DNA from: Omnitrophica WOR_2 bacterium RIFCSPHIGHO2_02_FULL_52_10
GTDB taxonomy: Bacteria; Omnitrophota; Gorgyraeia; Zapsychrales; Zapsychraceae
Assembly (NCBI GenBank): GCA_001805655.1
Contig: MHGR01000121.1
Span: forward strand, 4,619 to 14,404
DNA length: 9,786 nucleotides
Direction: 5' to 3'
Under the pieces are notes generated by a model that did not search any database, was not told where the DNA came from, and worked only from the letters and a program-made list of their open reading frames with translations. The position numbers were made by a program, and so were the translations under genes. Position 1 is the stretch's first letter, and each line of letters begins with the position of its first letter. Positions 1-6,107 of this stretch are shown one piece after another.

Positions 1-847
1 TACCATCCAGCGGCACTTTCTCGCCGGGACGGACGCGCAGCAAATCGCCTTTACGGACTTCCTCGACCGGGACATCTTCCTCCTGCCCGCCGCGCAGGCG
101 GTGGGCGTTTTTCGCCGCCAGCCCCAATAAAGCCTTGATGGCTTGGCCTGTCCGGGCGCGCGCGCGGGCCTCCAGATACTGCCCCAGGATCACCAGCACA
201 GTAATCACGACCGCCGCTTCAAAATACAAACCCAGCTTGCCATCCATTTTTAATGACTCCGGGAAGATTTGCGGGAATAAAACCGCGGCCGCGCTGTAAA
301 AATACGCCGCCCCAACCCCCATGGCGATCAAGGTAAACATGTTCAAGCTGCGGTTGACGACTGACTTCCAGGCGCGCGTAAAGAAAAATCCGCCGGCCCA
401 GAAAATAACCGGCGTGGCCAGAAACAACTGCAGCCAACCGGAAACATGATGGGAAACAAATTCAATCTTTATGGCAGGGAGCATTTCTCCGAGGGCCAGA
501 AGGACAACCGGCAGCCCCAGGGCCAAACCGAACCAAAACTTGCGGCCTAATTTCTCTATTTCTTTTTGCCCTTCATCGCCGTCCGCCCCGATCGTTTTCG
601 CCTCCAAAACCATCCCGCACTTGGGGCAGTCCCCGGGGCGGTCCGGCTCAATCTCCAGGTGCATGGGGCAGGTGTATTTCGTCGCTCGTCCCTCCTCCCT
701 CGTCTCCCGTCTTTTGGCTCCTGCCGCTTGTTTCAAAAATTGATCCTTGCAATGCTCGCTGCAGAAATAATAGGCGGTGCCGTCTTTGACGGCGCGCAGC
801 CCCTTTTGCTCATCCACGTCCATCCCGCAGACAGGATCTTTGGCCAT
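1..847 (-). CDS. Cu/Ag-translocating P1B-type ATPase, N-terminal part (cut by window edge)
   Basis: Likely an inner-membrane ATPase exporting Cu(I) or Ag(I) from the cytosol, CopA/SilP group. About 282 N-terminal residues are visible; the frame runs open off the window, so the partial state is an edge effect. In order: a YHS domain (residues about 1-40, DPVCGM plus FCSEHC), an HMBD zinc-ribbon-like domain (about 57-82, CPMHLEI and CPKCGM), then four hydrophobic segments matching MA, MB, M1 and M2 (about 103-123, 136-155, 168-191, 206-225). The segment NMFTLIAMGVGAAY is typical of the Cu/Ag branch. The start of the actuator domain follows (RPGEKVPLDG). The actuator TGE loop, the CPC metal site and DKTGT lie outside, so metal class is inferred from the N-terminus. 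There is no classical GMTCxxC domain. The HMBD reads CPMHL where CPMHP is usual. The ATG at 847 is chosen because an AGAGGTG Shine-Dalgarno lies 7 nt upstream and YHS starts at once. It follows a structured non-coding stretch and may have its own promoter. Confidence 0.93.
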   Translation of the reverse strand, partial: MAKDPVCGMDVDEQKGLRAVKDGTAYYFCSEHCKDQFLKQAAGAKRRETREEGRATKYTCPMHLEIEPDRPGDCPKCGMVLEAKTIGADGDEGQKEIEKLGRKFWFGLALGLPVVLLALGEMLPAIKIEFVSHHVSGWLQLFLATPVIFWAGGFFFTRAWKSVVNRSLNMFTLIAMGVGAAYFYSAAAVLFPQIFPESLKMDGKLGLYFEAAVVITVLVILGQYLEARARARTGQAIKALLGLAAKNAHRLRGGQEEDVPVEEVRKGDLLRVRPGEKVPLDG

Positions 848-854
848 GATCCAT

Positions 855-862
855 CACCTCTC
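855..862 (-). promoter_or_regulatory. Shine-Dalgarno of the P-type ATPase gene
   Basis: On the minus strand GAGAGGTG lies 7 nt before the ATG at 847. A nearer ATG (852-854) is out of frame with the YHS domain, so this site supports the start at 847. Confidence 0.7.
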
Positions 863-940
863 GCTATATATCATTTGAGCCCCGCTTTATAATGGAAACT
901 ACAGACCTTCGCGTTAGTAATAGAAAATCCTTTTATTTCA

Positions 941-1028
941 GCATAGGAAACATAAAAAGCGGATGCTGCTAGAAAACTCCTTTCCTATGCAGCAAAGAAG
1001 ATACGACGAACGAAGTGAGGAGTTTTCT
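941..1028. repeat. Two crossing perfect inverted repeats (candidate H-type pseudoknot)
   Basis: GCATAGGAAA at 941-950 is exactly complementary to TTTCCTATGC at 981-990. AGAAAACTCCT at 971-981 is exactly complementary to AGGAGTTTTCT at 1018-1028. The arms interleave (arm 1, arm 2, arm 1', arm 2') and the two central arms abut, sharing one base at 981. This is the topology of an H-type pseudoknot with stems of about 10 and 11 bp, or of two mutually exclusive hairpins. A further GCTGC/GCAGC pair (965-969 with 989-993) competes. The geometry holds on either strand. Read on minus, it ends about 95 nt before the ATPase start and could be a leader structure. It could also be the end of a mobile element. 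The pairing is seen directly; folding and function are inferred. Confidence 0.6.
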
Positions 1029-1095
1029 TGCCAAGATCATCGAGCGAAGGCAGTACGGACTCCCTCCTATTACTTTTGCGTAAGTCAGTAGATAT

Positions 1096-1116
1096 CCCCG
1101 GCTTCACAGCCAGGGG
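1096..1116 (-). repeat. Hairpin with a GNRA-type loop
   Basis: On the minus strand CCCC(T)GGCT pairs with AGCCGGGG around the loop GTGA, giving eight pairs with one bulged T. GUGA is a GNRA tetraloop only on the minus strand, which slightly favours a minus-strand RNA. No T tract follows, so a terminator is unlikely. Confidence 0.5.
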
Positions 1117-1182
1117 ACTTGATTGATTCTGTAATTTCAAGCTTTGCTTGTCCAGCGACTGCGTCTCTGGATTTGCTCTCAT

Positions 1183-1205
1183 CCCCGCCTTAAATAAAGG
1201 CGGGG
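1183..1205. repeat. Perfect 9-bp hairpin downstream of the HMBD protein gene
   Basis: CCCCGCCTT (1183-1191) and AAGGCGGGG (1197-1205) form a perfect 9-bp stem with a 5-nt loop, about 37 bp past the stop of the HMBD protein gene. Position would fit an operon terminator or a 3' stabilising stem, but the T tract of an intrinsic terminator is missing in both directions. Similar GC stems occur in the ends of IS200/IS605 elements. Confidence 0.5.
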
Positions 1206-1241
1206 AATTCCCGCTGGGATTAAAATCATGCCATGATGCAT

Positions 1242-1814
1242 TTACTTCGTTTCTTGATGCTCCAACGTTAAAGTCATCCCGCATTTAGGGCACTTTCCCG
1301 GTTGAGCCTGACGGACTTCTGGATGCATCGGACAATAATAAACTTGCTGATCCCCAGATTCAGAATATTGCATCCCTATGAAATCAATAAGACCATTGAA
1401 TTTTTTTAATTCCTTCATTGTATTAGCTTTATCTCCAGCATCCCCATATTCATCCAAGGCAGCTGCAACTTCGGCTATCCTTTCCACAGTGGCCTTCACA
1501 TTGCTCATTTGTTCTTCTGAAAGATCTTTATTCGTTGTTCTTTTGAGTAATTCTTTGGATAAATCTCTTATCTCAAAGGCGAACTTATGAACTGTCTCTA
1601 AGCTTCCCGATTCAACGGTCTCATTTAATTCTTTTTGAGTCTTTAATATTTTATGCCAAACAGGTGACAGCATTGTTGAATCGTCAACTTCTATAGTGCT
1701 CGCATGTTCGTCTGATCCATAATCTCCTTCACTCCCGTAAGCACTCGACGGCAAGTTGACAAATAAAAGCCCGATTGAAACCAAAATTCCCAAAATGACA
1801 TTTTTAGTTTTCAT
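1242..1814 (-). CDS. Secreted HMBD-domain protein (putative periplasmic heavy-metal-binding protein)
   Basis: 190 residues. An N-terminal Sec signal (Lys at 2 and 4, hydrophobic core about 6-21, likely cleavage near residues 25-27) is followed by an acidic linker. A predicted all-helical region at about 45-150 is rich in Lys, Glu and Leu and has no Cys. The C-terminus is an HMBD domain (about 159-184) with CPMHPEV at 161-167 and CPKCGM at 175-180. C161, H164, C175 and C178 are plausible ligands. HMBD modules usually occur in P1B ATPases and CusB-type adaptors; here one sits at the end of a free periplasmic protein. As last gene of the efflux cassette, 106 bp after the RND permease, it may sequester metal or deliver it to the pump; that role is inferred. 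I do not recognise the helical domain beyond a loose likeness to periplasmic four-helix metal-stress proteins. The start is supported by GAGGAG 6 nt upstream. Confidence 0.85.
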   Translation of the reverse strand: MKTKNVILGILVSIGLLFVNLPSSAYGSEGDYGSDEHASTIEVDDSTMLSPVWHKILKTQKELNETVESGSLETVHKFAFEIRDLSKELLKRTTNKDLSEEQMSNVKATVERIAEVAAALDEYGDAGDKANTMKELKKFNGLIDFIGMQYSESGDQQVYYCPMHPEVRQAQPGKCPKCGMTLTLEHQETK

Positions 1815-1820
1815 TTTTTT

Positions 1821-1826
1821 CTCCTC
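1821..1826 (-). promoter_or_regulatory. Shine-Dalgarno of the HMBD protein gene
   Basis: GAGGAG on the minus strand, six A residues before the ATG at 1814. This near-ideal site fixes the start at the signal peptide. Confidence 0.75.
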
Positions 1827-1920
1827 ACTATTAAAAAAAAGTTTTAATAATTCTAACCACTACGCGCCTTATCTTGGCAATGATGTTCTTCTTTTACTTA
1901 TCTCCTTTCTGTCCATCCCC

Positions 1921-4900
1921 TTACTTCTCCGGAAAAACACGGGAAAGGATATCAGGACATTCATCTTTAAAAATCTTCTCGGCCGCCCCTCTTCCAAATC
2001 TCCAGAAAACCGTCGGCGTAATCACAACATTAAGAAGCGTCGAGCTGAAAAGGCCGCCGAAGACAACAACGGCTATGGGATAAAGAATTTCTTTCCCCGG
2101 CTGGCCGGCAGCCAAAAGAAGCGGGATAAGCCCCAATATTGTGGTGACCGCCGTCATAAGAACAGGGACCAGTCGTTCCAACGATCCCCGGACAATCATT
2201 TTTTCATCAAATCTTTCCCCTTCATAGCGCATCAGATGAAGATAATGCTCAATCATCATAATCCCATTTCGGCTGGCAATCCCGCAGAGAGTGATGAAGG
2301 CAACCAGAGAAGCGACGGATGCCACCCCACCGGTCAAATAAATTCCGATAACAGCGCCAATCAGCGCCGCCGGGATTCCGAGAAGAATCTGAAGGACAAT
2401 GACCCATGATCGAAAATGTGTAAAAAGCAATAAACACATGCCGGCCAGCGAGATAAGGCTAAGCAGTCCTATCGTACGCATAGCTTGTTGTTGACTTTCA
2501 AACTGCCCCCCATAACGGATAAAATAACCTTCCGGGAGATCAACGTGTTTCTTGATCTTTTCCTGCATCTCAGCTATGACACTTCCTAAATCCCGGCCAG
2601 AGGTATTGCATTGAATGACAATTCGTCTTTGAGCATTTTCGCGGAATACCTGATTCGGCCCTTTGCTTTCCAAAACACGCGCAACTGTTCTTAAAGGAAT
2701 AAGCTGTCCATCCGGCGTATCAATCAGAACATTTTCAATGGCCTCCAGATTTATTCGTGTTTCTTCCGGAAAACGCATAACAAGATCAAAACTCCTGCGT
2801 CCTTCAAGAACCTGATTGACGGTTTTCCCTTGAAGAACAGTCTCAAGGACCTCCGCAATCTCTCCTACCCGCAGACCATATTTCTGCACTTTCATGCGGT
2901 CAATCTCGATTCGTGTTTCTGGAACCAAGACTTGTTGTTCGACATATAAATCCACCACTCCTGGGATCTCACTCATCACACGGCGGATTTCTTCTGCCTT
3001 TTCTCGAAGAACGCCCAAATCATCACCAAAAAGTTTAACGGCGATTTGAGCGCGAATACCTGAAAGCAAATGGTCAATCCTATGCGAGATGGGCTGACCG
3101 ATATTGACAACCACTCCCGGTATTTGAGAAAGTTTTGCTCGCAAGTCTGATAGAATTTCCACCCGCTTTCTTTCTGAATGTTTAAGCTCAACTTCTATTT
3201 CCGTTGAATGAACTCCCTCGGCATGTTCATCCAATTCAGCTCTCCCGGTCCTTCGGCCGGTATCTTTGGCTTCCGGCAATGTTAAAATCAGCTTCTCTGC
3301 TATGGTGCCAATACGGTTTGACTCCTGAAGAGAAGTTCCAGGCGGCGATAATAAATTAATCGTAATACTCCCCTCATTAAAGGGTGGCAAAAACTCTTTG
3401 CCAAGAAAAAGGGCAAGGACTATACAAAGCATAATGACACCTAAGACTATAGTAATCGTCAAATTAGGCCGCCGTAATGTATATTTTAAAATGTGCTTCT
3501 CATCGATACTTTTTAACTGCTTAACAAGAAACCCATCCGCTTCTTTGTCTATAAACTTGGCATTCCCAAGCAAGTAGTATGAAAGAACCGGTGTTACTGT
3601 TAAAGATACGACTAATGATGCCAATATGGCAACAACATAAGCAATCCCCAATGGAACAAAAATCTTCCCTTCAATCCCTCCCATTGAAAATAGAGGGATA
3701 AAAACAAGAATAATAATGAGCGTGGCAAACACAATCGGTTTTCGAATTTCGGATGATGCTTCAAATACCACTTTCAGAATTGATTCGGGATCCTTTTTGC
3801 GCCTGTTCTCCTTAAGCCGCCTAAATATATTTTCCACATCAACAATGGAATCATCCACCAGCTGCCCAATGGCAACAGCCAGGCCACCCAAGGTCATCGT
3901 ATTGAATGAAATCCCAAAAGATTTAAACACCAAGGCTGTGATGATCAAAGAAAGAGGGATTGCTGTCAAGGTAATAAACGTTGTCCTAAAATTTAATAAA
4001 AAGAAAAATAAAACGATGGCTACGAAAATAGCCCCGTCACGTAAAGCCTCTTCAACATTTTTAATGGACGCTTCAATAAAATTGGATTGTCTGAATATTT
4101 CCTTATTTATTGTTACCCCTTTAGGAAGGGTCTCCTGAATTTCATCCAAAACTTTTTCGATGACTTTGGTTATCTTTACTGTATCAGCACCCGGTTGTTT
4201 CTGGATACTCATGATAACCCCCGGTTTGGCATTGATGGCGGAATCCCCCCGTTTTAGAGGCGGGCCGAATTTTACATCAGCCACATCTTTGATCAACACA
4301 GGTACGTCGTCATTTTGTTTAACTACAGACTCTCTAATATCATCCAGCGTTTTTATTCTGGCTAAATTTCTTACCATCGATTCCGTCGCGCCATCAAAAA
4401 TAAAAGCCCCGCTCGTGTTAACGTTGGATTCGTCAATGGCCTCTTCGACATCATGAATCGTAACCCCCAATGCATTTAACTTTTCGGGTTTTACAAGCAC
4501 TTGGTATTGTTTAAGATCTCCCCCTATGGCGATGACTTGCGATACCCCGGAAACCGTCAGGAGCCTAGGCCGGATAACCCAGTCGGCCATTGTGCGTAAA
4601 TCCATTGGAGAAATATCCGGATTATCACTCGATAAACCAACGAGCATAATTTCACCCATAATGGATGAAATTGGCCCTAAAACCGGTGATACATTATCAG
4701 GGATTTGTTCTTTGACTGTTTGCAGCCGTTCCGTGACTATTTGACGATCGATATATATATCCGTGCCCCATTCAAATTCAACAAAAACAAGCGCTAATCC
4801 AACCGAAGATACTGAACGAACGCGCTCTACCCCGGGAGCTCCGTTCATAATTGTCTCTACCGGAAAAGTTACCAGCGTTTCTAACTCCTCGGGAGCCAAC

Positions 4901-5064
4901 CCTTCAGCCTCCAAAAAGATCGTTACCGTAGGACGGTTTAAATCCGGAAGCACGTCAATGGGTATATCCATTGCTATCAAGGCGCCAAAAATCGATAAGA
5001 GGACTGCTCCCACAACGACAAAAATACGATTTTTTAACGACGAAGAAATTATTTTATCCAGCAT
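1921..5064 (-). CDS. Heavy-metal efflux RND permease, non-canonical CusA/CzcA subfamily
   Basis: Full-length 1047-residue inner-membrane proton-driven pump, normal for HME-RND proteins. TM1 is at about 13-32. A first periplasmic loop follows, then TM2-TM6 (about 344-500), a second periplasmic loop (about 555-865) and TM8-TM12 (about 865-1022). The TM4 motif GLAVAIGQLVDDSIVDVEN (about 394-412) keeps the central Asp (D404) and Glu (E411) of metal RNDs. It has Ala at 398 where CzcA has its first Asp, and adds D405 and D409. In the second loop, H614, H619 and H665 lie at or next to places where, from memory of the family, CusA has acidic or Met residues; H665 (in HRIDHLLSGI) matches the CusA Met in RIDML. 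This argues against plain CusA specificity; the substrate could be a divalent metal or Cu. It pairs with the adaptor 38 bp upstream. AGGGG lies about 8 nt before the ATG. Confidence 0.95.
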   Translation of the reverse strand: MLDKIISSSLKNRIFVVVGAVLLSIFGALIAMDIPIDVLPDLNRPTVTIFLEAEGLAPEELETLVTFPVETIMNGAPGVERVRSVSSVGLALVFVEFEWGTDIYIDRQIVTERLQTVKEQIPDNVSPVLGPISSIMGEIMLVGLSSDNPDISPMDLRTMADWVIRPRLLTVSGVSQVIAIGGDLKQYQVLVKPEKLNALGVTIHDVEEAIDESNVNTSGAFIFDGATESMVRNLARIKTLDDIRESVVKQNDDVPVLIKDVADVKFGPPLKRGDSAINAKPGVIMSIQKQPGADTVKITKVIEKVLDEIQETLPKGVTINKEIFRQSNFIEASIKNVEEALRDGAIFVAIVLFFFLLNFRTTFITLTAIPLSLIITALVFKSFGISFNTMTLGGLAVAIGQLVDDSIVDVENIFRRLKENRRKKDPESILKVVFEASSEIRKPIVFATLIIILVFIPLFSMGGIEGKIFVPLGIAYVVAILASLVVSLTVTPVLSYYLLGNAKFIDKEADGFLVKQLKSIDEKHILKYTLRRPNLTITIVLGVIMLCIVLALFLGKEFLPPFNEGSITINLLSPPGTSLQESNRIGTIAEKLILTLPEAKDTGRRTGRAELDEHAEGVHSTEIEVELKHSERKRVEILSDLRAKLSQIPGVVVNIGQPISHRIDHLLSGIRAQIAVKLFGDDLGVLREKAEEIRRVMSEIPGVVDLYVEQQVLVPETRIEIDRMKVQKYGLRVGEIAEVLETVLQGKTVNQVLEGRRSFDLVMRFPEETRINLEAIENVLIDTPDGQLIPLRTVARVLESKGPNQVFRENAQRRIVIQCNTSGRDLGSVIAEMQEKIKKHVDLPEGYFIRYGGQFESQQQAMRTIGLLSLISLAGMCLLLFTHFRSWVIVLQILLGIPAALIGAVIGIYLTGGVASVASLVAFITLCGIASRNGIMMIEHYLHLMRYEGERFDEKMIVRGSLERLVPVLMTAVTTILGLIPLLLAAGQPGKEILYPIAVVVFGGLFSSTLLNVVITPTVFWRFGRGAAEKIFKDECPDILSRVFPEK

Positions 5065-5102
5065 ATTTTTTACCCCTATAGGCTTAAATAAAATTCATTG
5101 CT

Positions 5103-6107
5103 TTACTGGGTCTTTTTCTTGGCGTCCTCTTTACCATCTGTTTTATCCTTTTGAGGTCCGACATAAGCAGGGACAAACTGGAGTTGATAATTCCCCTTGA
5201 GAACGACGGAATCTCCCGGTAATAATCCACTTTTGATCTCGACATAACGGTCGTCATGAACTCCAACAACGACCGGCTGCTTTACATAAAACTCTCCTTT
5301 TTCAACAAAAACAAAATCATTTCCTGCCTCACCTAAAACGGCTTCCTTGGCAACAACAATAGACTGCTTGGTTTCTCCGGTAATGATCTGTCCTTCGGCC
5401 CGCATATTCGGCAAAAGTTCTGTTTTAGGATTCTCTATTTTTATCAAAACCGGCAAAGTACGCGTTCCTTCTTCCAATTGGCCGCCTAAAATATCAACAA
5501 CGCCGTCAAAATATTTATCGGGAAAACTTTCCACATAAACACGTGATTTCTGACCATGTTTTATCTGGCCAACATCTGCTTCAAACACATGACATTTGCT
5601 ATAAACTGTTTTTAGAGCAACAATCTTGAATAACATCTTATTCGGCTCAATAGATTCACCGGCAAATATATGATGTTCTGTTATCGTTCCGCTTGCCAGA
5701 GCTCTGATTTCGACCTGCGGGGGAGGATTGCCAATTTGCAAACTTTCTGCTTTTGCGAGCAAATCGCCTTTCTCGACATAGTCACCCATATTGACAAACA
5801 CTTCTAAAACGCGTCCTGAAAATCGTGTTGTTATCCACTGGACTTTTGTGGGAACGGGTTCAATTTCACAAAAAGATCTCACCGTTGTCTCAATCGTTTG
5901 AAAATCCGCATCGATTGTTTCTATACCCAAATTCTTTTTTGCTTCCTCAGATAATTTTATAGGTCCGCCCAAACTTCCGCTTGAAACGGGAGAAGCTTCT
6001 CCATGTTGTTCACCTCCATGAGCCCAACTCAAATTGGGAAAGAGCAACAAGGCTCCCACAGCTATGCTTAAGCCACATTTATGAATATCTTTAAGAATGA
6101 ATCTCAT
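5103..6107 (-). CDS. RND periplasmic adaptor (membrane-fusion protein), short form without helical hairpin
   Basis: 334 residues; joins the RND permease to the outer-membrane channel. Signal peptide 1-29 (cleavage after LSWA) with no lipobox Cys. The mature N-terminus begins HGGEQHGE, a small His/Glu cluster. The lipoyl domain is recognisable as SGRVLEVFVNMGDYVEKGDL (97-116) and ALASGTITEHHIFAGESI (136-153). Beta-barrel and membrane-proximal regions follow (about 165-310), then a Lys-rich tail (319-334). Only about 17 residues separate the lipoyl halves, where CusB/CzcB carry a helical hairpin of about 50 or more. The frame is open without a break, so this looks like a genuine family form. 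It has two mature Cys, C80 and C172 (in KCHVFE), which could pair or bind metal. The ATG overlaps the upstream stop as ATGA, with AGGGG 7 nt upstream, indicating translational coupling to the channel gene. Confidence 0.93.
   Translation of the reverse strand: MRFILKDIHKCGLSIAVGALLLFPNLSWAHGGEQHGEASPVSSGSLGGPIKLSEEAKKNLGIETIDADFQTIETTVRSFCEIEPVPTKVQWITTRFSGRVLEVFVNMGDYVEKGDLLAKAESLQIGNPPPQVEIRALASGTITEHHIFAGESIEPNKMLFKIVALKTVYSKCHVFEADVGQIKHGQKSRVYVESFPDKYFDGVVDILGGQLEEGTRTLPVLIKIENPKTELLPNMRAEGQIITGETKQSIVVAKEAVLGEAGNDFVFVEKGEFYVKQPVVVGVHDDRYVEIKSGLLPGDSVVLKGNYQLQFVPAYVGPQKDKTDGKEDAKKKTQ

Larger units (their letters stand above)
848..1241. other. Non-coding stretch rich in inverted repeats
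   Basis: About 390 bp between the HMBD protein gene and the ATPase gene. I see no gene with a supportable start. A 99-codon minus-strand frame (985-1284) crosses it, but it begins inside the upstream gene out of frame and reads through hairpin arms, so I do not call it. The stretch holds a crossing pair of perfect inverted repeats (941-1028), an 8-bp hairpin with one bulged base (1096-1116), a perfect 9-bp hairpin (1183-1205), the palindrome GGGAATTCCC (1203-1212) and ATCATG-C-CATGAT (1225-1237). No stem is followed by a T tract in either direction, so these are not standard intrinsic terminators. The density of stems resembles the structured end of an IS200/IS605-type element, or a transcribed structured RNA. 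No tnpA or tnpB is visible, so the origin is uncertain. Confidence 0.6.

Noticed and set aside
864..977. A short minus-strand frame ending in ...SFHYKAGLK before the ATPase gene
   Set aside because: About 37 codons after a stop, with no ATG or plausible alternative start, and it overlaps the inverted repeats. I could not link it to any family or to the missing half of the YHS protein.
1183..1205. Intrinsic terminator of the efflux cassette
   Set aside because: The stem is strong, but no T tract follows on either strand, so I list it only as a hairpin.
985..1284. A 99-codon minus-strand reading frame as a possible protein gene
   Set aside because: It begins inside the HMBD protein gene in another frame, has no ribosome binding site and translates hairpin arms. 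The product has no recognisable domain or normal composition.
1830..1848. Inverted repeat ATTAAAA/TTTTAAT between the RND and HMBD genes
   Set aside because: Only A and T with 7 bp of pairing; likely by chance in an AT-rich gap and too weak to call a terminator.
1845..1890. Possible minus-strand promoter (TTGCCA ... TAGAAT) before the HMBD gene
   Set aside because: The spacing is 19 bp and both boxes are imperfect; such matches are frequent, and the gene can be read from the upstream operon.
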